Source of the DNA: Lineus longissimus
Lineage: Eukaryota > Nemertea > Pilidiophora > Heteronemertea > Lineidae
Reading direction: 5' to 3'
DNA: 64,000 nt
NCBI RefSeq assembly: GCF_910592395.1
Contig: NC_088323.1
Location: 4,588,001-4,652,000 of the forward strand
Every line of letters starts with the position of its first letter. Position 1 is the first letter of the stretch. Below, piece after piece: positions 11,771 through 24,690 of this stretch. The notes under the pieces were generated by a model that did not search any database, was not told the origin of the DNA, and was given only the letters and a program-made list of their open reading frames with translations. A program made the translations under genes and the position numbers.

Positions 11771-14700
11771 CGATCAAAGGACATAGTTACAACAATGCAA
11801 AGATCATACCCATCTTATAGTCAGTCCTCAAGGAGTATAGCCCTGGGCATGGTCACATGGATTTAAGTTGTCACAAACGCTGGTGTATACCAGACTTGGC
11901 GTGTATAATATCCTTCATGTATTTTCGCTACTTACCCAAAGCAACCGCAAATATAAGAATTCGGCTGGCAAGCATCCACGCCTGAGGGCTCCATTGGCTC
12001 AGTCAGATTCAAAGCACGCACCACTGGAATCACGGGCAGGTTGATAGAGCAAATTTGTTTTCCGAAATACCACCACGGTAAATCACTTGGGGTAAGGTTT
12101 ATCACATTCCCGCCCCACCATCTCCATATTTATTACAATACAAAATAAAAGCCATTCACACCTGCACCATTCGCTTTTTAGCACGTTTTCAATTAAACGC
12201 ATATCACATTCCTCGAACTGTTGGGGTGTTGTAAAAATGGCAGTTTGTGACCTTGCCCCTGGGGGAAAATCTTCATAACACTATATAGTCAGGAATAAAT
12301 ACAAGTAACCTGAAGCATTATCAACAAAATGTAAACAGAATATTTTCCAATAACGACGTCTGTGTCACTTCTTTTATCAATTGCAAACAATTTGACGAAA
12401 ATCGATCAGTCTAACTATAGCAGTTTGAGGCAATATATATATACATATACCAATGGTGATATGGGATGGGCCTAAAAACATACAGTTGGTTTTTTCTAAT
12501 CTATACACTTAGATCACATTCATAATCAGATGTCTCAACCACATCTCGTCCATTGTCATCTCCATCGACACGAGCCAAACATGCAAACCTGCTATCGGCG
12601 AAATATAGTTCTGGCGTTCTTACATTGAGTTGCGACGATCTTTATACAAGTCCTTAGTTTTTAGAGATGCCAGACTCATATCCTCTTCATCAGCATGTCA
12701 GTCTCTCTTTCTTGATAAAATAGGTTATGCGAGCCATGCAATCATCACTTTGACCAAGACATTCTTGCTTTAACATAACGCTTCATCAGAGCTATTTCTG
12801 ATCATTTAAAAAGTCTTTATGCATCATGCACAAGCTTGATACTTTATGTAATATACCATATCAAACAAAATGAAATCCGAGATATATTTGAGAGCTAAAA
12901 AATCTGTTTACATCATGAACTAGCTATATACCATCAAACGAATTCACCATCTCTGGCAGTCTTCACTAGAGATTCCATTAGCAGAACATATTGCGAGGAT
13001 TTATTCCACCCCACTTCATATCTCTTTGCGAATGTCACAATCATAAAATCGATACATGTTATAAATAACAGATCTGAACTAATTTCTGTCGTGGTTCGAT
13101 AGGACAGGCGATCTTTTCGTTTTGATGATGCATGCTCACTAAAGATGGCGGATGGACTGACTATAGGGACTGTCAGAATGGATCTGCTTTCAGATGTATT
13201 GTCGACCTACTCTCCAAAAAATGTTGTATAGTCACTGGAACATTGTCACTGATTTGTATGGCATTCTATTCTATTTATGAGACACCTATAGCAGGTGTCG
13301 GACCGTCTTGTAACGCCGATCGTCTGTGGAAGGAGAAAAATTATGGAAATCTTCGCCTTGTCGACTGCATAGCACAAAGGAATTTTGCTGGAGCAGACAA
13401 GAGCAGGCGAACGCGAGCAGACGAGAGGGTTTCATGTTCCAGATGTTTCCTGTTTCCAGGTTTCATGTTTCATGTTCTTCGTTGTACTCGAGATATGTCA
13501 TCGAATAAAGAGAGCCCACGACTCGCCCCAAACTTGTCGCGGAATACATTGAAATCTTATCAAAATACTGCCTTGTGATTGGTGAGATTTTTATATGACT
13601 ATCCCGGTGAAGCCAGATTCGGGACATCCGATTGGCCTATAAAACCGAACATTAGTATTCGATGTTATTGAGACACCTCGCAGTGCAGAGGCTGGGCTTT
13701 CTTGGCACGCAGGTTGTTAGTTCAAGTAGAGAAGAGAAGATCGATGTAAATCTAATTTTTCGACCGACGTTTACCAAATAGCTCTCAACGAATTCCGCTC
13801 AGGCCGAGACGTCGAGTAGATCTTGCCTTATACTTTCCACGTGCTCCTCTGCTTGGTATCTTCTGAAGATGTAATGGCGGTGTCTTAGGAAGGACGAGAG
13901 GTCCAACTCATTTCAGAAAGCACTACTGATTGATGGTCTAGTCTTTACAGCTAGCCCAGGCTATGGAGAAATTTCCACTTAGCTAATTCGGTAGAGTGAT
14001 GACCTTTTAGCCAGGCCCTCTGGAAGGGCTTGGCTAAAATCCCTACTGTATAGAATGAAACGTGACTAGGTATAACCGACACCTGGTGATGCCTTTGATA
14101 ACTCCGATTGTTCATTAGTCATCTCCATTCCGTCTTCACTCTGTCTCGGTCGCAAAATCCGCAGCCCAACTGGTATCTGACCCGTTGCTATAGTGAATTA
14201 ACCTCACAGGCATGTACGCCACTTTCCTGGGCTATTTCGCAAATACAAAGCATTCCCCTGGCCGCCTTGGGCAGTGTATTGATGGTTTTGTTTGTGGCTT
14301 TCGCTGTGATGAAAACGGCTATGACATCCTGATGGTCGCATGGGAATGCTGAGTGAAGCACTCATCCTTTATTCATGAAGAGGCTTTGAAGCCAAATCCT
14401 ATGTCGGCATCTATGAAATAGCTTGTCAGTCATTCGTAAAGACAAAGCCTGTGTTGAATGAGAGAGTGCACCGTTGACCATTTAGTTGACATTACGTGAA
14501 GATATAGATATCTTTTCTGCACGGAAACCTCCTTCCCCTTTGCAAGTTGCCTGGCTCTTTTGTCGGTTAACTCCTGTGAGCTTCTGGCAACCATTCCCGG
14601 TCGTGCTCTTCACGGGTTAATCGAATTGATATGGCGGCATCGTACCGATTGCAATATTGATCGATTGGTGCGATGACCCGGTCGATTCACTTAGGAACGA

Positions 14701-15960
14701 TGAACTACACTGAAAGTAGGTGACTTCGAGGGCGGGATTTAGCTGAACTCGATTTCCTCGGGAGGAGGAGAGATAACGCTGGGAAGAGGCTTTGGGAAGA
14801 TATTCACCACTGAATTTGCTAAAGCTTTGTGGTGGCCTCGTTCCTTCAAACATGGACTTGCTCCAGAGAGTCTTCCTGGAGAGTGGGGTAGTAATTCCCA
14901 ATATATAGTAATTGGCTCGTTGATCCACCGGCCAGAAAGTAGGAGGCGTGTTAGATAGAGTGGGCTTCACTTTAAAATTTTGAACAAAGATCTGCTAATT
15001 TCTTCCACCCGCAAGTTTCGTCTTTGACGGGGAAAACAGCCTTTCGGCTTTAATTTCAATGAACTCGAGAAATTGTAGAAACCTAGTAAGAAATGATGGC
15101 AGATTTTTCCACAGATCCTGAGATTTTCGTTGCAGTGTTTCTCATTACCTATAACATTTATGTCAAAGCCTTGAAGATAGTCAACGATATCAATATCTAC
15201 AACATGATCCATGGCCTACCCGTTCTCGTCTTAATGCATAAAACATCACACGTCGTGTTGGCGTATAGCTGAGTTGGCATTTAGTACTATGGATTTTTCT
15301 TCCTTTTCTCAGCTATTGGCCCCTGGCCCTACGTCACTTACTGAGGTAAGCTCGAATAGCTTGGCAGGGGAGCTATATGGAGAAGATTCAGGAAGAAAGA
15401 TCTACTCACTCATATCTGTCCGTTAGGCAATTATAAGGATACATATTTAGGAACTAGATTGACGTACATGAAAAAGATGACTGGCATATGATATCTTGCA
15501 AGAAAGCTTGTCTATCATATAGAATAAATTGTTGATGCATTTATTTAGGATAAGAAAGAAAGCGTGGCGACATATCTTTATAACTATCGCGGGAACTACA
15601 TGCACATCATGCTATCTGACTGCAACATGATGATGGTTCATACCATCAAAAGTGTGAGGAATGTCCTCAGTCGACAATGTCCTCAGTCTATCGCAGTTTC
15701 CATTAAGTCTTCATCAAGACCAGCGGCCGCACCATGTTGCTTTATGAAACCGGGAGTGGTCATGTTCAACAGAATGCGCAGACGAGTCAATAATGGTTAT
15801 TACTTGATAACCTTTATAGAGCTCTGGTGAAAGCTGGAGCTGCAGATTAAATCATAATAGATGGATTGTCATGAATAATATCTGATTGATCTTTCAATAA
15901 AAAATAACAAAATATCCGGAATTCACTCATATCACGGACTTCTATACATATGGACTTCTA
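11771..15960. other. Intergenic, no supported gene
   Basis: Both strands were scanned. The longest frame (13132-13578, 148 codons, plus strand) has no recognisable motif, and the nested alternative frame is equally plausible. It is treated as chance. No RNA gene is recognised. Confidence 0.5.
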
Positions 15961-15964
15961 TACA

Positions 15965-16110
15965 TATGATTTGACAAATCAAATCAAATTAAGTTTATTG
16001 TACCTTATAAAAATACATTTATATCGGTTGAAAATACAATAAACTAGTGCATAGTGCAAATAGGTATAAACACAACATACAACAGGAGAGTGGTGCAGAA
16101 TACAATATTT
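15965..16110 (-). mobile_element. Possible 3' tail of a LINE/SINE (minus strand)
   Basis: Read on the minus strand, this segment ends with aggtacaataaacttaat followed by a short (TTTGA)n-like tail (atttgatttgatttg). That is an AATAAA-type signal followed by a microsatellite tail, as at the 3' ends of many non-LTR elements. No reverse transcriptase frame is present. Identification rests on the tail alone. Confidence 0.4.
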
Positions 16111-17876
16111 CTCACAGATCAATCAATATAAAGTGGTTTGACATATGATTGGACATATTATGACAAAACCCATTTCGTCTGTCAGAACAATTGAATCCTG
16201 ATGGTTATTGTTTACTGCGGTCAGTCACAGCTTGTCTTACAGATGATCTTAATGCATTGGCATTAACATGTATCTGATCGATCCAAATCGCAGAATATTA
16301 CCAGATCGATGGCCACAAGATGGTGCATTATACCCACGCGATTTGATAAGCGGCTTAATCACATTTATGAGCCGCTAATGATGCCTATCAATTAGAACAT
16401 GGGAGCAAAACAGGCCAGCGTAAATGGAGTTGATCAGTGACCAATAGGTTGCTCGTCGCTTATATTTTGACTTCAATGCTTTTGTCACCAATGTTGGCCC
16501 TGCTGACAGCAAGTTTTCTTTAAAATTCAAGCCGAAGTCCAAAAGCATTCCTACCTTTACACAGTGACATTCTGTATTCAAAGGAGACTATACAGGGACT
16601 ATAGATGTATAAGGGGGAATGTATACACGACATGGGTCGTCTGCAAGTGACTGACAATATGCACGTGGGATCACAAGTGGCAGCTGGTAGCTGGAAAGTG
16701 CATGCTGTCTGCATTGATTTCTGAATCGTCACGTCCTCTTCTTGCACGTGGGCTCCTTAATCACTAAATATAGCTAATAACATATTGGAAAGTGTTGGAA
16801 ATCTTGTGGAGTGATAAAGAAACTAGAATGAAAACCACAATAAAAGTGATGGAATTGGCAACAAGATGTCAATGATAAAGAGATTTGTACAAAAATATCG
16901 TAATGGAAAGTATCTAATTTCGTTGCTGCTCCCACTCTTTCGAAATATAATCGACTATTTAGCACAACATTTTGATATCATGTCTCGTATCACTTTCCTC
17001 CAATCCGTTTGACGCCTCACCGTATTGCCTCCATTATAAGGAGAGAGCCTTCACGTAACCTCCCGGTTTCAAGCAGCAGCATCCACCCACTTGCTGTCAG
17101 CCTTAACTTTTACACGTCGATTTTCTTCAAGATTTCCCAAAGGTCATCGATTGACATTCAAATAAGAATGGCTCAAGACCACATATGACACTTTCTGTTC
17201 AAGCATTTCTTTCTCTTAAAGTACAATAATTCAAAATGCGTTTATTTCACGACTGGATCAGATGGGACGAGCTCTCGTTTGAAGGGTGGTCTTTCAAATG
17301 AGCAATCACATATGTGAAATGTTCGTTTTAAATACATACATGTATATACATAATGTTTATTCGTACACATTGCTACAATTATAGTGCAGGGGTGCATTAC
17401 GGGTCGTGCATTTCAAACTACAGATGACAAATGAATTTACAGTACTAGTACAGCCTACTAATATATAAGAGAAAACCATGGCATACAAACTACAAATGAT
17501 ATAGAGAGATCACTGTGGCTCACCAATATTCATCAATTGATTAACACATATTTCAAAAAGCACGTCATCATTTTCCCCCTTGTCAGATTATTCATCCACC
17601 TATCCCTATGGTTACAAACAAATTACAATGCGTTCTTGTAAACTTGCTTTTGGAAAGAGATGACCGATGGTAATTTGCAAAATTTCTGCCCCATGACATG
17701 GCGATATGAGTGAGAAAGCCATCACCTGTAAATTGTCCAAACTCATGACCTGTGACATCGTGCGCAGAACGAAGGGTTGGCCAGCTGCCACACAAAATGA
17801 CAGATGAGACGAACAATGACTGTGTCCAACACATAGCGATGGCATAATTCAGTTATGTAGCATACAATATCACATA
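16111..17876. other. Intergenic, no gene seen
   Basis: This is AT-rich sequence with only short frames. No domain, RNA gene or tandem structure is recognised. Confidence 0.5.
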
Positions 17877-18949
17877 ATATGTAAAGTCAAGAACTTAGTG
17901 AGCCCCCCTTTAGGTCGGGGAGCTCCCCCGAACCCCCCTACGAGCATATGTTAAGTGCAAGCTCTAACAACTACAGCTGTTACAATGGGGGGACACCCCC
18001 CAAACCCCCCTCCGTCGACATAGGTTTTTACCAGTGCGTTGGGGGGAAGCTCCCCCCAAACCCCCCCGGTGGACAGTCAACTAGCCCTTCTGTGTCATAC
18101 TGCTGGAGGGGGGGGTGCGATGGGACCATCCATATAGTTCCTTCCGACACATTTTTGTTTTGGTAATGTAATACATTGTGATTGACCTTATTCACGGGAA
18201 TCGGGCGTTTCCAGTGATATACGACACAAATGGGTTGTCCTCATGCATTCACTTTCGAAACGCATTTTAAAATAGATGTTACGTCCTGTTAATTGGGCAC
18301 GTCATCATCGCGTACATTTGGGAAAAACTCCCTAACGAGACCGGAGCAGACGGCTGAAAGTAGTTTATTTATTGGCCGCTAGGGTACAGAATGTACGTCG
18401 CTCACCCGAATTTTTCACGCAACTATAGCTAAATAGAGCTAGTTCTAGTTTGTGATTCAATTTGATACTTCAGATTTGGGCAGTAGACCAATATAACTTA
18501 GTCGTCAGTGTGGTTTTAAGCTGGAAAAACGTATTTGTTTTTCTTAAAGTGCCTTTTTTGGACGGGTGTGTGCGATTGTTTTGTTTTTATGTCACGTGAC
18601 CTCGATCATGTCGACACAAAATTGAAATAAACCACCCTTTTCTGTCATTATTTAGGACGGATATTTCTCTGATAAAAATATTAATATAATTGGCCAATTT
18701 CTTAGGCATATGATGTAGCGAATTCCCATGAAGATTTAAATTAATTTAAATTAATTTCAAGCAATGGGATAGCAACCACCACCGGAAGATCGCGGAGAAA
18801 TCGGTAAACTCAACGGAGTTAATTCAGAAAAATACCAAAAAAAATTGTTTGTAGGATATACAATATTTACTCTCTTTATTTCACTTCATTTACATTATAT
18901 ACTCCCGCACACACGTGTATCTTAAGAGCCCCTCCTAAAGGGGGTCTTA
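17877..18949 (+). mobile_element. Helitron/Helentron-like element, solitary copy
   Basis: This 1073-bp element is the same as the five array copies at 39374-44826. Its 5' 270 bp contain alternating runs of G and C; the rest is AT-rich. It ends in a hairpin (taagagcccc, 7-base loop, gggggtctta) that runs right to the terminus. The 5' end has a related gagccccccttttagg-like block in inverted orientation, giving imperfect terminal inverted repeats. There is no target-site duplication: the flanks read ...cacata and taatac..., so the host site would be A^T (or T^T if one base is shifted). Its internal module near 18740-18840 matches array copy 5 and not copies 1-4. No transposase is encoded. Confidence 0.7.
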
Positions 18950-19255
18950 TAATACAGCAACCCGCAAGCAGCAGGATCGCCTAACACGGATCAATAACCT
19001 CGGTAGCATTACATGAAACGCTTTTGAGATAATATACCAGTGTGTTAATTATTAATTAGATATAATCAATGGCTCACTTCATTACTGCATCCCCAGTCAT
19101 ATATTGCTAATGCAATTTTGTAACCCGACAGGTTCTAGACCTGCAGCATCACTTTTGGCCGTGTATGGCGATTGGATACAGCAGAACACAAAGTGCTCAT
19201 CGTAGGTTTAAAATCGCATATTTGCTTGATGTTTCCATCTACTGATCTGAGAACT
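18950..19255. other. Intergenic, nothing recognised
   Basis: This is short noncoding spacer between the solitary element and the 55-bp minisatellite. Confidence 0.5.
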
Positions 19256-19256
19256 G

Positions 19257-19500
19257 TATCTTCCATCTGCTTGAGCAAGGCGGCATTGCTTCCACCGGCT
19301 TCTCACCACCGTATCTTCCATTTGCTAGGGCCAGGCGGCATTGCTTCCACCGGCTTCTCACCACCGTATCTTCCATTTGCTTGAGCAAGGCGGCATTGCT
19401 TCCACCGGCTTCTCACCACCGTATCTTCCATTTGCTTGAGCAAGGCGGCATTGCTTCAACCGGTTTCTCACCATCGTATCTCCCATTTGCTTGAGCATTG
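19257..19500 (+). repeat. 55-bp minisatellite, about four copies
   Basis: The 55-bp unit begins gtatcttccatttgcttgag and carries caaggcggcattgcttccac. It is repeated four times with a few substitutions, then a shortened fifth copy. The open frames here follow the repeat and are not convincing genes. Confidence 0.85.
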
Positions 19501-19929
19501 CTTCCACTTTCTCAGAACCGATCATTTGTTCAAGCAAGGCTTCTTTACTTCAACCCACCCAGTGACGCCTCCATGTATGGCGACAGAGCGACACGGTTTG
19601 TCCTACCATACAAAGCCAGATTACTACCAGTGGCTTGCACCTCCTAGCCAAGCAATATTTTTTCCTTTTTTCTCCGTCTTCCAGATGCCAGAACTCCCAC
19701 AATAGTCACTTGCCTTTGTCTACAGTGTGATATTATATTTGAGTGTATAATATGAAGTGTTTCTGAGCGTACTCATCAAGCACTTCACCTGACATAACTA
19801 TATAGAGCGATATTTCAAGTACTTATAGTAGATTGCAAAAGACTTGAAGACATCCTTATAACAAGATATGTAATGATGCGCCGGTCTTATATCTACTAGT
19901 TGGCCTCTGTCACATATCTCCCCGCAATC

Positions 19930-19984
19930 ATCCTGAGGAAATCAGGGGTTAATGTTCGGCTTTAACCCCAGATTTCCTCAGGAT
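19930..19984. repeat. Strong 23-bp stem hairpin
   Basis: A 23-nt arm (19930-19952) and its inverted partner (19962-19984) match at 22 of 23 positions around a 9-nt loop. The arms begin atcctgaggaaatc. It could be a compact foldback element or an RNA hairpin; it lies outside any supported gene. Confidence 0.8.
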
Positions 19985-22900
19985 GCCCCGCAATAGAAAT
20001 GGGTTGAGATGTGATATTTTGGAGCACAACTGACACTTTCTTTGTCTTACCTGCAGAGGGAATCTTCTGTAATGACGACACTAAAATCAAACCTCTGGGT
20101 AAGGACTGACAAGAATCGGTAACAACAGACATCGGACGACCGGTATTACACGGAGCAAACCTCACACTTCTGGCAAGAGCAACTTTAGCCCAGATCACAG
20201 CATGCCGGACTGACGGGACAGGGTAGCGAACTCTGTTGTGGGTTCGAATCCTGTTAGGAGCGAGTTTTATGATATTTTTGGCGTTTTTGGTCTCCGGTTA
20301 GTTAAGTTTTTTTAGTGTGTTGATTCATGGCTATGATGCAAAACCTTGGTGGTTAAGATTGTTCATGCAATGTGATGAATACTATATATCTAATACGTTT
20401 AATTTGTTCAGAAAGCGTCACCACCAGCATATTCAATGTTCAGTTCCAACCTGTACCAGTCCAATGCACGCCTGTCATGGTCAGCAGTGGTCAGCTTAGC
20501 GCGATATGGAACATTCTTCCGAAACTCAAGCGAGGGAAGTCTGCTCATTAGCATATCTCGCGCACTGCTCCTTCTGGTCAAACATCGTAGTGAAATCGTA
20601 ATGGAAAACGTCTGGCTTTACGCCAGACTAATAAGTGAAGAACTAATAGGTAAAGAACTTCTACTTGCGCGAGACTGCTGTGATAAAATGATCATTGCAG
20701 AGACTCCGGTGACGTACACATATATTTTTTACAATCAAAAATGCCCTCAAAAGACGACATGGAATGATTATTTTATTGATATTTCCTACTATATACCTTC
20801 CAATTATCACTTTATACATATAGATCGGCGTTAGGTCGCATGCTTTTCTTTCCTGGTGACACTATAAAGCAAAATAGTTGCAACCCCGTAAATGCGCTAT
20901 AAGTCCAATAATAAGTGACGGTGACCCGTCATAAATGTTTCGCCAGCTTCGCTTTTTTGCCGCTACGCGGCGCGTTGGGCCCTTGCGTCCAGCGCGTATC
21001 TATGCTCTCCGGCCTCAACCAGGGCAATAAATATAGTGTCTTTTCTCTCATCAATGCAGAGCACAACACGCGAAACTCGTCCCCAGTTAAAAACAAGCTG
21101 CCATCTTGATGGATGTTTTCCGTAGCATTGTGCAAAAAGATGGCAAACGTGATACGGATTAAGGACTTTTTTACATTCAGTAGCATCATGCCATTTTGTA
21201 AAATGATGTCGCATGAGATAGGTCGTTGGATTGTTTGCCGTATCCTAAAGATGATAGATGGCCGGGTATAATGCAGCTGCTGATACAAATATGCAAAAGC
21301 AGAAATTGGAACGCTTGTAACTGTCACCGATGCCAATATGCATTAAATCAGCCACAATTATAAGATATCATTATTTAAAAACCTCGTCGAACAGACCAAT
21401 AATGTACGAATAAACGAAGTGACATACAAATGTGAACACTGTGCAGTGCTCACTCAGCAGTGTAGTGGTCCAGTGCTTCAGTCGAACTTTTTGATGCTTG
21501 CCTTGCCATTAGTGGACTGTTTGCTTTCCGTGCCGCCTGTCCAATACAGGAAAAACATGGCGACTATCAATTTCCGTTTTGATGGCCGTCATGACAATTT
21601 GATGCAGATGGGCACATGTTGCAATTTGTACAGTGTGTGCAGTGCATTATAATGAAAGTTGGAAAGAGAAGTCGCTGACAGGGTTGTTTGGCTGCAGATG
21701 TTCCCAAAGTCATTGTTATTCTGCATTGGTAAATTGTCGGCCGGGAGATTATAAACCTTGCTTCTCAGAAGATATATTGCTGCTCTACGTCCATTATAGC
21801 GGTAAAAGACCGAAGGTATCCAGCGCAAGGACTGAATCTTGTCAGCGGCCGTTCATAGTTCTCCTTTTAAACGCAGGGTTTACAACCTTGGTGGTCGGTT
21901 AAATGATTGAAGGATGTGTCCGAAGATGCAAACAGGTTATATCAAAGCCTGGTGCTTTACTTATTGGAATGTATGTTGTAAAACAGTGAAGACGGTTGGC
22001 GTTGGATCATGCACAAATTCCTTCAGACTGCATGCACATGGTACATGTGCACTGCCTTCATGTGCGTATACAGTATACGAGAGAATTCAAGAGTTCCGCT
22101 ACACGGCCCAACTCGGCTCGCAAGAAGCAGCTAAATCTGACAATAAATAACCAGTTACCATGGCAACGCTTGCTGCATTAAGAAACCTCCAAAGATGTAG
22201 TTTGTATGGAGGTCCCGATGGTCCCACTAAAAATACCGATATATATTTTGAGGACGGTTTTCCGGTTATCCGGTCTCGAGGGAATGGTTCCCATTTTTTC
22301 CTGTCAAGACTGAATATTCGCATCATCGACCGTATTAGATTAAGTTTAGATATGGGAGCTTGGTTACAGGACTTGCTCGTAAAACCGTAATGAGAAAGTA
22401 AGCTTCTTCTATTATGCGCAATATTGAACAGCAATCGAGCATGAACTATACGCTGACATGCTGGGAGGTTTCATCTGAGCTGTTCAAAGGCAGCTGTCGG
22501 TGTGGACGTTAGAGCATGAGAGGGGAATTTATAGCCGAGGGTGCTTTAGGGTGTACATCCAATGCCGGTGAAGAAGTAGAAAATATACCTCTGGAAAAAG
22601 TGTCCCAAAATTGGCATTGGCGAAAATTATCAAAATCATGCGCCTATTTAGACTTACACCAGGAGAAACTAAAACAAACTTTCGCTGAACACATCTGAAA
22701 CACCAATTATGATGCTTGATCAACGAGGCTTGGCGGAGCCCAGGTGGGCTAGACAAGCCTCATCGATTTTCTTTTGGCAAGCCTGCATGTCACCAGCAGT
22801 TTATTGGGATCATATCAGGTCACCTTGCCACCAGAAGGTCACCAGGGTTGGTATGTACTATCGTTTTCCAATTTTTCCATACCGGCTCGTCAGGGTACGT

Positions 22901-24690
22901 GTATTTTCAGCAACCAATTTTGACAATCAATTCAGGCCAAATTCCCCATGCCGAATACTTTTCTTTTGTTTCCGAAACTTGAATGAGTCGAAAGTAGACT
23001 AGATTTTCCCAAAGACGTTAAAAACTCCTTGATTTCCAGTACGGCCATTGACTGTCTGCTCATTGGCATCCCCTGCATGGTAACGCCCGCAAACGTGACA
23101 GCTAGCATGCCTGATGCGCTTATTTTTGCCAATTAATCGTCACAAATCGTTGCGTGCACTCCATTATTTTCACAACAAATTTAATCATGGCTTCAGGCGC
23201 TGGCATCTCGAAACCAATTTGTCTGTGCGCTCGGAATAATCTCGGAAATAATTACACATTGCTGATCGCAGCCCTGGGTTTGTTTTGTAATAAAAGCGGT
23301 TAATTCGCTGGAGGCGTTAACGCAAACTGCAATGAGAAACTTTGGGCATTGCTTCCATTGAGCAACTTGGCTTAGGATGGAGGAACTAAATAGCAAATAG
23401 CCCCCTTGACCACGATTCGGTTTAATTCTTCCTTCAAGATCGTCCTTTGTTCGAAATCGAGCTAACATAAAAATCACGTTATGTATCAAAGGATAACCAC
23501 GAACGCCAGCAGTGTATACTGCTGCTAACACACTCAGTCTCCAAAAGAGAACCAGAGCGAGCTGCATAGTGATGACTCTATATCCCCACTCGAGTCATTC
23601 AAAAGTTCAGTATTGGGCCGTAATGGCATCCCGCAGCGTGTCCCCTAAGAGAATAGAATGAGATACCACCCTATGAATATTAACAGGTTTCCCGTCATTC
23701 TTCATCTTTGTTTTGTTAGGACCAGTCAATGAATGATTAAATGGAGCCATAACGCCTAGTTGATTACCATCAATGTAATGGTGCAGCATACCATTTTGTG
23801 GAAACTCGGAACTAAAAGATGGTACAGAGAGCCAACTTGCATTAGTGTATCGTTTAGACGAGTGTGTCAAGGGCCTTAGCGATAGGTCGGAGTCTATTTA
23901 AGGAAATGATTCAAAACAAAGTCATACGAAACCCCGGTTACGAAACCCCTGCCTTATATCTGCTCTTTCAAGGGAGACGATTGGCAGGTTTCAAAGTCGT
24001 CAATAATTGTGCCAGTGCATGAGTGCATAGAGTACAGCGGCGTCAATAATTTTATCGCTGTACAGATCAGTCACCTGGATACCACCAATTGAACATCCTA
24101 GCTCCTTCCTATAGTTTCCCTCGTCATCGTCCTACTAATGAAATCAGGTGACCCCATAATACAATAAGCGTCAGTCCTATTGTCACATATCGAAGTAATA
24201 ACCATGGGTATTGGACTGTTTGCTTCATCATATCTCCTGGGCATCATGACAATAGACACATGATATTAACGCGATTGAAATCGACAGGTGCTTGCTTTCC
24301 AGACTCATTGATAAACATTTAGATTGAATTTTGAATTCCGGTAAGAATTGTATTGCGAGGACCTGAATCACTTTCTTTAATATGATTTCCAAATTGTGGA
24401 TGGAATACTGGTTGCAGATTCTTACAAGAATTTAGTAGATTCAGGTTGTTACAATATACCTATGCTATATTATATTCCAAATTTAGCTTCTTTTTTAGTT
24501 AGGAAACTACATCACAGTATTCAAACCATATCTGGATCAAGTTCGACGCCATATTCGAGATTGTGGACGACGGGCATTGTATACATGTATAACGACCGTC
24601 CTGATTGGTCAAAATCACAACGCACTGGTCAGAATAACCAATCGCCATTCCCCTCATAAAATATTTATTTCAATATCCTTTGCTTTGCAG
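19985..24690. other. Intergenic / upstream region of the transporter gene
   Basis: No gene can be supported. The SLC38A11-like gene needs at least one upstream exon with its ATG, which should lie here, but I could not pick it with confidence. A minus-strand frame at 23193-23567 starts with a signal-peptide-like stretch (MQLALVLFW) but has no further support. Confidence 0.45.

Noticed and set aside
13132-13578. 148-codon plus-strand frame
   Set aside because: No motif, signal or splice context, and an overlapping frame is as good. It is probably a chance frame.
20195-20255. Possible tRNA gene (B-box-like gggttcgaatcc)
   Set aside because: The acceptor stem and A box do not pair or match. At most it is a degraded tRNA-derived SINE.
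20436-20834. 132-codon plus-strand frame
   Set aside because: Its composition is not protein-like beyond the first third, and nothing was recognised.
23193-23567. Minus-strand frame starting like a signal peptide
   Set aside because: Only the first 25 residues look meaningful; there is no second exon or domain to support a gene.
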